Of a stretch of DNA of 64,000 nt, positions 1 through 11,345 are shown piece by piece. The notes beneath the pieces were generated by a model that worked only from the letters and a program-made list of their open reading frames with translations, made no database searches and was not told the origin of the DNA. Origin of the DNA: Molanna angustata (Eukaryota; Arthropoda; Insecta; Trichoptera; Molannidae). Each line of letters begins with the position of its first letter. Position 1 is the stretch's first letter. The translations under genes were made by a program, and so were the position numbers. Location: the NCBI GenBank assembly GCA_963576475.1, contig OY754977.1, positions 27,911,796 through 27,975,795 on the forward strand, read 5' to 3'.

Positions 1-776
1 TAGGGAAAACAAAAAAATCGCGTTATTGATTTGTTCAAAACTAATCATTCAAAAATATTTTTCATTAATTTTTCATACCTTTTCTTCTTTATATTTACTT
101 GGTTCATATTATCCGAACAGAAAACAACATGCAGTCATATAATATTCAACATGGGTATAATTTATCGTTGAAGTTGTTGATTAGACCAATAAAACCTTAT
201 AGGCGTTATATTACATCAGTTGAAAAATGTTTTCACCCCAACGTTACCTTCAAAATAGAAGCTGCGTTTCTCCTCTATGTATCTTGTGTTGTTTCTGCCC
301 CCCCCCCCTGGTCCATGTTGCAATCAATGCTCCGATGCAGCGTGTAATATGGGCGAGGCATTCATCATGGGGAGACGTCTCACGTACCTCTTCGACTTCC
401 TGATACCCTGCTCCGGGGGATGATAAATGCTTCTAATAATGTCGGGGGATCATTATTATTTCTCTTTGTTAATTCAATTATTTTGTTTGCTTATATTCCG
501 TGTTTATTTAAACTCTGTCAAGGTTGAAGGTAATTTGCGTCGAAATTGAGTTGCCTTTATAATGTAAATGTGGCCCTGGTAACTTTCATGTATAAATGAC
601 ATGATAGCAGTAATTTTTCGACAAATATTCGTTGAATAAAAATATGTTGGTATGTATACAGTATAATTAAATAATTTTACTTTGAACAAATTAATTAGAT
701 TTTTTTCATGCTTCCTTTCATAAATAAGTATTTGCTCCTTATTACATATATTATATATATTAATAACTAGCGGCCC
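1..776. other. No gene recognised
   Basis: AT-rich sequence. A short GC-richer patch at about 290-430 includes a C run and CTCCGGGGGATGATAAATGC. No reading frame resembles a known protein. Confidence 0.6.
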
Positions 777-1462
777 GACAGATGTTGTCCTGACCGTACT
801 ATTTGTGAAACAAAAAAAATATATGTGACATATATTATATTTGAATCATGAGGATGTTATTATTAGCTGTATGAGCACACTTACATTTTCTTGTTAGATG
901 AACCACTAAACACTTTGAGGTTAGATTGATTGTCATTTCGTATATAATACAGCATAGATAGTTTGGACACGGATATAAACGAATTGAAATATGAATAATA
1001 ACGAAACAGTGAATAGAAATTAAAATTCCATGCACATTTGTATAATTGAAATATGAATATACAATGGTCTTTGGAATATACCGAAACAGAGCGAAAAAAA
1101 TTTAATGTCAAAAAAATCCAAACAACGACGCAAATGATAGATTTCTTAGTGTTGTCAGATGGAAAAGATGAAGGTATAGGGAATTACCTTGCCTCGATAT
1201 TTATTTGTGCTGGTTCTGTAATCTTTTCACCACATTCACAGCACAGTATGAAAACTTTGACACTTCACTAGTAATTCACAAGTTAATTAATTTCAGCGGA
1301 TTTTGAAGATATAATTTTAAGAGCGGTGCGGTGCGGTGTGTTTATCAAGATGACAGTTGATAGAATGAGAAAATTTATATGCAACAATACTTTTTTGCAT
1401 ATAGCTGGCAGGTATGTAGGTAGGTTGGTTTTAGGCCGAGGTAAACTAGGATAGGATAGGAA

Positions 1463-1511
<49 letters not shown>

Positions 1512-1776
1512 CGTGTGTACCCAACTTTGCGTAACCACTAAACATTGCAAATTCTACATATGCGTCACCTATTGTAATTTATAGATATAAAAAATCTTTT
1601 TTTTTATTTTCCTTTTAATTTATTAATATCTAAAATTCCATTTTGCGAACCTAAATCATTTAGGGACTCACACAAACACACACAAAAATTCATAAAAATC
1701 GATTCAGCCGTTTATGAAGAGTTCAGTGACATACACACGTACAGAATAATTATATTACATGTATATTATATAAAGA
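777..1776 (+). mobile_element. CTAGCGGCCCGACAG-type element, ~1 kb
   Basis: The start CTAGCGGCCCGACAGATGTT and a 3' tail (AAAATCGATTCAGCCGTTTA, GAGTTCAGTGACATACACAC, ATAAAGATGG) resemble non-autonomous elements I recall as frequent in lepidopteran genomes. The tail recurs at 5400-5526. A TG microsatellite lies inside (1464-1506). No protein was found; that the two ends belong to one element is inferred. Confidence 0.4.
1464..1506 (+). repeat. (TG)n microsatellite
   Basis: An uninterrupted TG run of about 21 units, inside the candidate element 777-1776. Confidence 0.95.
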
Positions 1777-2091
1777 TGGTCTTCAGGATTCTATTTTGTG
1801 TGTGTTCGTTTTGTTCTATTAAGGCTATCTTATCCTAAATTCTTTTTAGTCGCTTTTCTTTTAATTGTTTACGTCTCGTAATAATAAAACCTGCAGGTCC
1901 ACTCATTAAGATGATCAAGATTGGATTCAGGCTTTAGAAATCTTTTAGAATAAAATTAATTCATTAATAACATATGATAATTTTTACAAAAATTAACGAC
2001 TTCACTGTGATCTTGACAATTTTTATGTTTGAATGTAGATTAAGATTAAGGTTAGATTATGACGAGTACAGATTAAGACAAGATAAGAACG

Positions 2092-2138
2092 AATTAAGAT
2101 CGCGTGACGCCTTGCTGTGCTCCGTGGCGATCTTAATT
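2092..2138. repeat. 12 bp perfect hairpin
   Basis: AATTAAGATCGC (2092-2103) pairs with GCGATCTTAATT (2127-2138) around a 23-base GC-rich loop. It is preceded by loose GATTAAGA repeats. Function unknown. Confidence 0.6.
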
Positions 2139-3258
2139 ATTATTTTTTTTTGTTTTTAATGTACAAAGATTGATAAAACAAAGATGTTCTTCTTCTTCTT
2201 CTTTGTTTAGTAGACCTAGTTGGTCTGTTCTTCAGAAACTATGCCTCCTGGGATGACGAAGTCCAGCCAAGATGTCATTGAAGCAAAGTGATATTATTTA
2301 ATAATTGAAATTTTTCTAATTATTTGATAATATTAATTAATAATATTCAAGATTCATATATCAAATTTGTAATTTTATTATTATTTGCATTCAAAATCAA
2401 ATATGTCTTTTTATTATTACAATAATTGTTATATGGAAGAAAGACTTAGAATTATTCGACATTAATAACATGTATACAAATGTGCCTTTCATTCTGGATA
2501 AAATAACGAAAAGTATCGTGGAAACAAAAACGTTTTATTTCGTTTCGTTCCATTCTCAATAATAGGTACATAATATAAGACATATTATGCTATGGTATCC
2601 AATAAAAGTCACATTTGTAACCATTTATACTTGTGTTTTTACATTACATAAAAATCTCAAGTAAGTTTACTTAAATAATATTGAGAGAGACTAAAAGATT
2701 TCTGTGACATCTACTGACAATTCAGATAAAATAATATCAAATGTCAGGAAACAAAAAGCTTTGAGTCTAGAGAATTGACACACGCTACATTTTGGCGAAG
2801 CTCGTGAAATGTCTAAAGTTTTCCAACAAAGAAGTCCCTAATTGGTGCTGATGGTTAATTAATTACAATAATTTACATTTCTGACAGAGAGCTAATAAAA
2901 CTGATGAATGATCAAAATGAATAGAGTTATGAGTTATGAGAATATGAGTAAATTACACGCATAATATGTATTTATTAGAAAAAAATTAAAGTAGAAATAA
3001 AAACGCACAACACTAAATATTGTCCGTGAACAAACTTATTGGAATAATATTTTTAAATTAGATTCATGCCATGTGTGAAATAATCGTAAGTTACGTTTTG
3101 ATACGACATGCATACTTGAATTTAAAAATATTTACAAATTCAGTAGCTATATCACTACACATACATATGTATTTCTTTGTTATGTTAAACCATCAAATTA
3201 ATAATCTCCAATATTCTTGGAATGTTCCTGAATCATTTAAACGGAACTGTATACTATA
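2139..3258. other. No gene recognised
   Basis: AT-rich, with a (CTT)n run at about 2185-2205. Nothing codes for a recognisable protein. Confidence 0.6.
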
Positions 3259-4272
3259 CACTAGTTGCATGTAACACATGAGATCCAACTGTCGCTAGCG
3301 ATAGTATGTATAGTTGAAGAATAAGTATCAAACTATAAACCCATAAATCCAGATTATTGAAAATTTTAACACATGTTGGTATGTATGTCAAGATAGGACA
3401 GTATGGAGGTCTGTCCTCTTTTCCTACCCGGAATATGAAAACAGCATGATGATTCTGTATATATGTTTGGATATTAAGTAGGTACATATCAAACTATTAA
3501 GTCTTCTTACATATTGTGTATAAGCGACTGCCATACAAATTGTATGAAGCAATGTCGTCACTAAATTCAATTTTTATAAAAATTGTTAAAAAAAAATTGG
3601 GATGTGCTTATACAATGTTTATATTTTTTATAGAAAATCAAATTATCTAGTTCGGGTGTTTCGGCTTTTTTCGAAATTTTTCTAACAACTTTGGAAATAT
3701 AAGCAGTTAATCTCATAAATTTATCATAAAAAAAATTTTTTTTTAATAAAAAATGTTTGAGAAATATTTTTGAAAAAATAAATTTGAGATTTTGTAATTG
3801 TCTATGTTTATACCAATTTTCAGCGTTCTAGCTTTTATGGTTTCTGAGATATATGGAAAAATTAACCAAAATTTCAAATGTTGATAACCCCTGACTTAAA
3901 CGAAAATTCACAAGTCTGAATATAAAAGTTTTGTAAGCCTATAACTGTTTATATATTCTGAAAATTTGGGCTCTGTAAATTGAGCGGATCAAAAGTTATA
4001 AGGGGGGAACGGACACACAGACACACAGACACACACACACACACACAGACACACACACACACACACACAAAACTCACATAAAATGTTCTACTCCGAATTC
4101 TGAGTAAATCCATGTATGGGAACATATATGCTGCGAGGCCTCTAGTTCGTGTTATTAGCATGCAATAAGTCCACTACAGCATACAAAATTTTCCTTCGTA
4201 CACGCATCTTGGCTTAATAATGTCGATTCATTCAGAGAATTAAATTCTCATGAACGAATCGACAGTTGGATT
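3259..4272 (+). mobile_element. DINE/Helentron-like repeat, full-length copy
   Basis: Starts ACTAGTTGCATGTAACACAT then ATCCAACTGTCG and ends CGACAGTTGGATTATT, so a 12 bp subterminal inverted repeat brackets about 1 kb. The middle has a CA microsatellite (4013-4069). Before the 3' end is a short stem-loop (AGAGAATT/AATTCTC at about 4234-4250). Conserved 5' block, central microsatellite, 3' stem-loop and subterminal inverted repeats resemble the DINE-1/Helentron layout. No Rep/helicase is present, so the class is inferred. Confidence 0.6.
4013..4069 (+). repeat. (CA)n-rich microsatellite
   Basis: Imperfect ACACACAG/ACACAC run in the middle of the DINE-like element at 3259-4272, at the position where related copies have shorter runs. 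Confidence 0.9.
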
Positions 4273-4439
4273 ATTCTTAATATTGTACATAGACGATGTA
4301 ATAAATATTTGATATAATAAAATATTTAATATAATTTTCATAAATTAATTTAAATATTTAAAGGGAAATATTACGAAACCATCGAAACAAAACAATGTGA
4401 TAACTTTGATATACCTATCGTCATAATACCACATAATTC

Positions 4440-4639
4440 AGTGTTCTTTTTATTATTCTTTTTTTTATACTCTCTTTTCATTTTTTTTCTCTTTGTATTT
4501 TTTTATATTTCTTACTCTTTTATGTTATTTTTTATCAATTTATTTCTCAATAAATTAGTATTGTACCAATTTAACTTAGAGACTTCACGTTGCTCGGGTT
4601 GGTTGGAAGAAATTGCCTTATGGCAATAAACCTGCCTTT
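4440..4639 (+). mobile_element. Jockey/CR1-like LINE 3' UTR, left part
   Basis: Nearly the same as 43470-43670: T-rich stretch, TTTTATCAATTTATTTCTCA, GAGACTTCACGTTGCTCGGG, GAAATTGCCTTATGGCAATA. The GCC..GGC stem with AATAAA is a typical non-LTR tail. Its (AAAT)n end is displaced to 4878-4919 by an insertion. Confidence 0.7.
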
Positions 4640-4877
4640 ATAATATGCTAGGGTGGAACTCTTATATGTGCAAGTAAAAGATGTCTGTTCTTTTACACAT
4701 TTATTATAAAAACACGATCAATACAATATATATACAGTGGTCAATACAATATACAATTATACGGAGGTATTTACTATAACGGCGAAACGCAGAATGCCGC
4801 GCCACGCGCCCATTTAAACACTATATACACACACAGACATGCTATCTCTTTCACTCACATATCTCACATATCTCACA
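4640..4877. mobile_element. 238 bp insertion inside the LINE tail
   Basis: Comparison with the uninterrupted copy (43670) puts the breaks after GCCTTT and before GTACACATG. The insert contains GGAGGTATTTACTATAACGG and a GC patch (GCCGCGCCACGCGCCC). On the minus strand it starts TGTGAGATATG, contains AATAAA (near 4710) and ends near CACCCTAGCA, weakly recalling a solo LTR. I see no clear target duplication, so the class is open. Confidence 0.5.
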
Positions 4878-4919
4878 GTACACATGTACATAAATTATAT
4901 AAATAAATAAATAAATACA
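4878..4919 (+). mobile_element. Jockey/CR1-like LINE terminal repeat
   Basis: GTACACATGTACATAAATTA then (TAAA)n is the end of the LINE tail beginning at 4440; the same junction is uninterrupted at 43670-43712. Confidence 0.7.
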
Positions 4920-4979
4920 TAATAAAACAGAATATACCTACTCTTAAAAAACTAAATAGCTTTATACAATAATTATAAT

Positions 4980-5161
4980 TTTTTTTTACTATAAATGAAT
5001 ATGTCCTTGTTAAACAAGTACATATACATCTTCCTACGTTTCCTAAAATAAGCAAATAAATGCTTGTGCTTAGGTGAACGAAATCGGTCGAGGCAGGATT
5101 CGAACTCGCGACCACTGGATTACTAGCCCAGCGCGCTAACCGCTCTGCCACCGACCCATCT
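4980..5161 (-). mobile_element. SINE-A, full copy
   Basis: tRNA-derived SINE. From the minus-strand start: GATGGGTCGGTGGCAGAGCG (A-box region), CTAGTAATCCAGTGGTCGCG, GAGTTCGAATCC (B box), then a non-tRNA body (GAAATCGGTTCACC..GCTTGTGC..CATTTATTTGC), GTATATGTACTTGTTTAACA and a poly-A-like end. The anticodon loop CTAGTAA gives AGT, so a Thr-tRNA-like parent is possible. The acceptor stem is not conserved, so it is not a functional tRNA gene. Confidence 0.85.
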
Positions 5162-5264
5162 AAAATAATAATATACCTACAAACTTAATAATATCATAAA
5201 ATTTTAAAAATATGAAAACAAATACATTAAGTGAGAAAAAAAAGTGCTTATTTTAGGAACATCT

Positions 5265-5526
5265 AGTTTTAATGTCATATCCAACATTGCATAATATTAT
5301 GACATATCGGAACGTGGAAGCCAATGTTCCCACTATTCAAAATGCGTATTCCGAAAATATTTATAACGATACCCATTTTTATTATTATTTTATTAAATTC
5401 CTTTTTGTGAATCTAATCCATTCAGGGACTCACATAAACACACACAAAATTTTTTCATCAAAATCGGTTCTGCCGTTTAGGAGTTCAGTGACATACACAC
5501 GTACGGAAGAATTATATATTTAAAGA
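5265..5526 (+). mobile_element. Tail of the 777-type element
   Basis: AAAATCGGTTCTGCCGTTTA, GGAGTTCAGTGACATACACA and TATTTAAAGAT match the tail at 1690-1776. The part at 5285-5345 (ATTATGACATATCGGAACG..AATGTTCCCACTATTC) resembles 27540-27590. The 5' end is missing. Confidence 0.45.
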
Positions 5527-7784
5527 TAAGTTGAAACATTGACTGTGCGTGATATATACCTATCTTATGAATACGGCCTCCCGTAGACTTAACATTAACA
5601 TTTTGTGACCGGCTAAGACCCGGATTACAAATAGCGTCTTTTAACTCGTGTTTTCTTGATATCGTTAAATTTCGTTAAATGTGTTTTTATGACAAACTAC
5701 AAATTCATTTCTCGTTTAATTTGTTCATTTAAATTGAAAGAAACAAATTAACAACTTCTGATTATAGATAAAAATTGTATTGGTATATTATTGAAAATAA
5801 GTATAACAGATTTGACAAAAAAAAAGTTCTAACGATGTGAAGCAAGAAGCTACGAAGCTAGTTGAATGTATGTTGTATTTTAAAATTATTTTTGTGTATT
5901 AATATAATAAATTTAGTTAAAACGTTTTTTTTGCGATGGCATAAAACAAGATTTCGTTCTGTTTAGTTCTACGTCAGAAAATCCATCTGAAATAAAGAAA
6001 CGAGAGGTGAAACAAAACAAATTAGCAAATGGTGTTTTGTAATCAAATATTTCCCCTTTGTATTTAGTGGGATCTCCTCGCTAGTGTATTTATCCCTTCG
6101 TTCTCCCACTTTAATCGTCTCCCCCCTACCCCCGCCGCAAATCTTATGGATATGCAAATATCATCTATTTCATTATGCTGCCCTGGTACTAGATGGGTAT
6201 TATGGCCTAGCCTCTCGGCCTAACTAGCAAGAATTATTACCAAGACGTTTCGCTTCCTATCTCCCATCCCTCCCAATAACTGGCACACGTTATGGAAATA
6301 GTTGAGCCACGGTCGAGGAAGTAATTGCAACGTAAATTAAATAAGTTGTGAACCTGTAAATACAAACGTTGTATGATAGTAATTGTGGCTAAGGCTACCT
6401 CAAATGCCTCAAGCCCATCTTTAAATGAACTGTTCATTTATTTCAATGTGGGAATGAAAAATTCATATTTACGGTTATGTCAGAATCATTCAAATAAGAT
6501 ATCTTCTTTTTTAACATGTTTTCACTTATGTTTTTCATCATTTATTTAGGATTAGATAACATTTTTTTTATTTATTGACATGAACTCGATTAACAAATGT
6601 ACAAAGTTGTACGTACGTTTATAAATTTTGCATAAAAATGTAAAAATATAAAATAATTTATTATCGAAACTGAAGATTTCTAAATATTGTCCCACACAAA
6701 GCCAAATCCTTCTTCAAACAATTTATTTCCGTTACATTCTTATTATTCCTATCAGATTTATTTTCCAAGGTAGCATAATATTTTATAAGACCTAAAATTA
6801 TCACTAGTAAAAATATATTTGTTTTCATTAAAAACATCGCACTCTGTATAAAATTAGGATAATGATTTTTACTAAGGGTGCAAATAAAACAATATAAAAC
6901 AGCTGACTTTAAAGTAGGGAGGAGTATTAGGAGAACATGAGAAGGTTGAGGGTTGAACTATAATTATTTGCGAGCAACACGCAATACATACTTGCCTTTG
7001 TATGTAGATGCAAAGCTTTCCTTATTAAATAATTCAATACATTTGTATGCACACAACGCCTTCCTTATTTTTTACGATGCAATAAAGGCGTGCGTTTTTT
7101 AATGCAGACGATATTTAATGTCTTCCTTAATATTTAAACAAATTATTGTGAACATCAACAAGTGTACTTAATGCATATAAACAGAATAATGCTCGAATTA
7201 TAGATTCGGTAGACAGACTGGTCTTGAGTAGATACGCGTTCTCAATGCATACAAGAGTTGAGATTGCTTCGAGATAGCTATCCTTCTGTCTTGAGCACGG
7301 CCTCAAAGAGAGAGGAGACAGCGCTATATACAAAAAAGAGACGCACAGAGACACGGACGAATTTCGCATTAATTATTATTTTGACGTATACATTATTTGC
7401 GGTACTAAAATGGATCAAGCATCTTATTTAGAACATTCCGGGAGTAATTTACATACAAACATTCATAAATTAATTATGTGAATGAAATTTTGTAAGATTT
7501 CATAAAATTTCCGGCTCATCCAGTAGATATCATGTTGTATCATATTTACTGTTGGTCTATGTATTAACATTTACATAATATGATATATGACAACGAAATG
7601 AAGGAGTAGGTATTTATTTTTCTTCCTTCGAATAAAATGGTCGACATTTTCACTATTTAATTAGGTATCATATTATGATGCCTAAATTTCTGCACATTTT
7701 GGAAAATACATCAAAACATGAATAAAAATTAATACATCTAGTTTAAATAAAAAAACATCAATATAAACTTTTTGAAACAAATAT
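5527..7784. other. Non-coding; GC-richer patch at 6040-6440
   Basis: Mostly AT-rich. The patch has C-rich strings (CTCCCCCCTACCCCCGCCGC), an ATGCAAAT octamer near 6153 and ordinary complexity. It could be a conserved regulatory segment, but the sequence alone cannot show that. No exon is recognised. Confidence 0.5.
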
Positions 7785-7974
7785 AGATGGGTCGATGACA
7801 GAGCGGTTAGCATGCTGGGCTAGTATTGGGCTCGTAATACCGTGGTCGTGAGTTCGAATCCTGCCTCAACCGATTTCGTTCACCTGTACCACAAGCATTT
7901 ATGCTTAGTTAAGGGAATGTAGGAAGATGTATATGTACCTACTGTTTAACAAGGACATTCTAATTTTAAAAAAA
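7785..7974 (+). mobile_element. SINE-A copy with altered anticodon arm
   Basis: Same family as 4980, but the anticodon arm reads GGGCTAGTATTGGGCTCGTA, a small local duplication. The B box GAGTTCGAATCC and the tail (GATGTATATGTACC, TGTTTAACAAGGACAT) are intact. Confidence 0.8.
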
Positions 7975-8463
7975 TATGGTAAAACATCATGTTAAACTAT
8001 GGAGAAAATTTATAATATTTTTAATAAGTATTCAGCATCTAGCCTACAAAAGATGACAAGACTTGCGATTTCTTTTATGTTTAGTTTTATTATTATTCTA
8101 TGTTTGATGGTAAACTATGACACATTTTGAGACCTTTATGGTATAAAATATTTTGTTTACATCTACCAAGAATGATATTGAAATTTCCAACTGAGTGCTA
8201 CCAATATAACAGCGCAGAAATTATTGCCATCCACGAGAAAAATAACTTGTTTAAAGAGCTGCATTCACATTTTGTTCAAGTACGCTTACGAGACGGCGCA
8301 TCGTACGTATTTTACTTTTAATACAGATTTTCGAGCATGTTCTCGAGATTGTCTTGAGATGACACATTGGGAGAACGGTCTTGAGAACTATTCAATAATT
8401 TGAAACTGAGTCGATGTAGGTTACAAAATCAATATACCTACCTACATTAGGAGAGAGGACATA

Positions 8464-9590
8464 TTTTTACTCTCCACACTATGGACTAGTGGAGTCATGA
8501 TTTCAAAATTTTTAAACATATTTTTTTTCATAAATTTCTCAACGGGTATCATGTAGAGAGTGCACACTATGAGTTTCGTCATGATGTGTTTATGTACAAT
8601 GCTGTATGCCGTACGGCGTATCTTTTTTTGTGTCATCTCAACAGTCCAAACCTACTCGTTTATACATAAATGAACATTGCAATTGTTGCAACACAAATGA
8701 GGTAGCAATGAGTATCATATAGAAAATGCATACTATGAGTTTCGTCACAATCTTTTTGTGTGTAAGGTGTATTGTGAAAAATTTCGTCCTCTGGGAATCT
8801 TATATTTGTTAAAGAATCTAATAGAAATTTACTTCGAATATTTTTATTATTGCATATGCGCAAACATTGGATTTTTTTCCCTGTCGGGAGTCAAAGATAT
8901 TTTTTAACAGATTTTTAATTATCTCAATAGAGACGAAGTTGGAATATTTATTGTAGGAGAACCGGGAAAACAAGGCACCTACAGGGCTTACGACCTGTCA
9001 TCGGCTGGTTTACGTGATCACTTTATGCGCTTGCGCAACGTTCACCAATTATGCCTTTTAATGAGATCCCTATCAATTCATTTTTGAAAGTTCTATATAT
9101 TGTAATACTGAAATTCTTTTTCGCTTGAAAATAAGGAATTTTTACTACAGCCATCTATGGGTGAAATTATGAACAACAATCTTATTATTATGTTAAGATT
9201 GTTGTTCATAATTTCACCCATAGATGGCTGTAGTAAAAATTCCTTATTTTCAAGCGAAAAAGAATTTCAGTATTACAATATGTAGAACTTTCAAAATTGA
9301 ATTGATAGGGATCTCATTAAAAGGCATAATTGGTGAACGTTGCGCAAGCGCATAAAGTGATCACGTAAACCAGCCGATGACAGGTCGTAAGCCCTGTAGG
9401 TGCCTTGTTTTCCCGGTTCTCCTACAATAAATATTCCAACTTCGTCTCTATTGAGATAATTAAAAATCTGTTAAGAAATTTACTTCATAAAAATGCATTT
9501 AGAGATTGTAAACCTTTCTAGAAGAATAAATAAACACTTACTATTGTGTGGAGAGTTTAGTGTTGGCTACAACCCACTCGTTTTGTTTTA
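8464..9590 (+). mobile_element. Related repeat, split by the foldback
   Basis: The left part (8464-8835) starts TTTTTACTCTCCACACTATG and resumes after the foldback at 9487, ending GTGTGGAGAGTTTAGTGTTG and ACAACCCACTCG. Layout and internal words match the 16640 family, but the inverted ends read ACTCTCCACA/TGTGGAGAGT. A block of about 180 bp (GAGTATCATATAGAAAATGC; earlier GGGTATCATGTAGAGAGTGC) is present twice in the left part. Confidence 0.6.
8836..9473. mobile_element. Foldback element, two ~275 bp near-perfect arms
   Basis: The arms at about 8903-9179 and 9200-9475 are reverse complements with only about two differences seen, around a short centre (CAATCTTA / TAAGATTG). The left end adds about 65 bp with CCCTGTCGGGAGTC. 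The insertion is bounded by an exact 13 bp direct repeat (AGAAATTTACTTC at 8823-8835 and 9474-9486). No protein is encoded. Related single-arm or rearranged copies are at 11251, 22248, 31171, 45244 and 54570; shared words include ACCTACAGGGCTTACGACCT and TGATCACTTTATGCGCTTG. Superfamily unknown. Confidence 0.85.
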
Positions 9591-10449
9591 TATTAGTTAA
9601 CTATTTTGTATTGTTTTCTTATCACGATACAAATGCATATAATATGTTAACGAGTGTAACTTTAATTTTAACAAATCATTGATCATCTAGAATACAGACT
9701 ATATAATTACTTTCTCTAGATATCCCTATAATTGAAGATTGAATATTCTTATTTCTTTTGTTTGAAACACATAATAAAATTATCTCATTTATCGATCGAA
9801 AAGCACATGTTTCACAAAATGAGATTTACACGAGCTTAGGAAGTTTACGTCATTATCCTTAAAGCGCTGTACTTGATTGTCTGCTATGTCCTTTGTGTCC
9901 TATGTATTTGGAGATATAAATAACAAGAGACAGGATTAAAAATCCAGACAAAGGGATGTTGCGTGGTTTTCTTTCTCCTTTCTCTTTGATTCATTTGTCT
10001 AATATAAGATAATTATTTGCTGGCCTCTTGCCATTTCATAATCTCGCAACTTTTTCCGGTTCCAAGATAATCATTCTCTTTCATTCTTTTGTGGCATAAA
10101 TCGTATTTATGTATATGTAAATTAAAACGAGATTAAAATAATCTGTTTTTCGTATCATTATTTATTACAAACTCTTGTTAGTACTGAATAAATTAATATG
10201 AAATATATTTTCACGTTGAAGATTTGGTTTATGAAAAAATAAAGCCAGTTATTTCAGAGAAATAGAAAAATAAATCTATTTCAAATAAAACGTGTTCATA
10301 CTGTGGATATGATACATTTTTTTATGATGAAACTCTTTGTATTCGAATAAAATTACAGTTTGGTTTTGTGAAAATTTGTCAGTAGTCATATTTTTTTAGG
10401 GGTAGTATTAGGTATCTGTCAATTAACTCACCACTTGGGCGGGGTTCAA
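9591..10449. other. No gene recognised
   Basis: AT-rich intergenic or intronic DNA without recognisable repeats, apart from a Jockey-tail scrap at about 10417-10450. Confidence 0.55.
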
Positions 10450-11243
10450 GGATGTGTGTCTCTGTGTTTTTGTGGGTTCTTTATAACTTAAGATTCGCTT
10501 GATCCAAAGAGCCCAAAATTTCAGAAAATATAGAAAGTTTGAAGCCGGCAAAACTATTTTTTTTTCAGTTAGGGTTATCATTTTTTTTTTACAATTTTCC
10601 ATGTATCTCAGAAACCATAAAAGCTAGAACGATGAACAATTGTATAAATATAGACAAACAAAAAATCTCAAACGTGTTTTATGAAAAAGTTTCAGAGTTT
10701 CTAATTTTTTTAAGAAATACATGTATGATGGATTTCTGTGTTTAACTGCCTTTATTTATTTATTTTAAGTACCAAAAAACGCAAAAACATCCCAACTAGA
10801 TAATTTAATTTTCTACAAAAAGTACACATTATAGTATAACAAAATTTATTCAACAATTTTTCTAAAAATTGAATTTAGTGACGACATCGTTTCATACAAT
10901 TTGTATGGCAGTATACACCAAATCTACGGGCATTCTCAATAGTTTGACACCTACTCAATTTTCATAGCATCAAGCTGTTAACATATTCAGGGTAGGAAAA
11001 AAGCACTGAACTCCACACTTTCCTATCTGGACATACATGTTTTGTATAGATAACAAAATATTAAATAATTTAGGTTTAAGGGTTTATTCCATCATCGGCA
11101 AACGATTGTTTTTTTACATTGTGGTATCATCTTGTAATTAATAATTAATTAATAATAAGGGTTTATAGTTTGGTATGTAGTCTTAAACTATACATAATAA
11201 CGCCATGGACAGTTGGATTTCATTTGTTTCGTGTAACTAGTTA
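10450..11243 (-). mobile_element. DINE/Helentron-like repeat, reverse copy
   Basis: Read on the minus strand it has the GTAACTAG..ATCCAACTGTCC start (11243-11205), the CAAATTGTATGAAACGATG block near 10900, and the CTGAAATTTTGGGCTCTTTG block near 10520. The 3' stem-loop end is absent. A short Jockey-tail scrap (CAATTAACTCACCACTTGGG) adjoins at 10420. Confidence 0.5.
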
Positions 11244-11250
11244 TATTTAA

Positions 11251-11345
11251 TTGAATATATTTTTTTAATTGCATATATGAAAATATAGGATTTTTTCCCT
11301 GTCGGTAGTCAAATGATGTTTTTTTTTGAGATGTTAAAAAGTTAG
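11251..11345 (+). mobile_element. Foldback-family end fragment
   Basis: GAATATATTTTTTTAATTGC followed by GGATTTTTTCCCTGTCGG and AGTCAAATGATG matches the left end of the 8836, 45244 and 54570 copies. The arms are absent. Confidence 0.6.

Noticed and set aside
3949..4161. Frame with a Val-Cys run on the minus strand
   Set aside because: Translation of the CA microsatellite.
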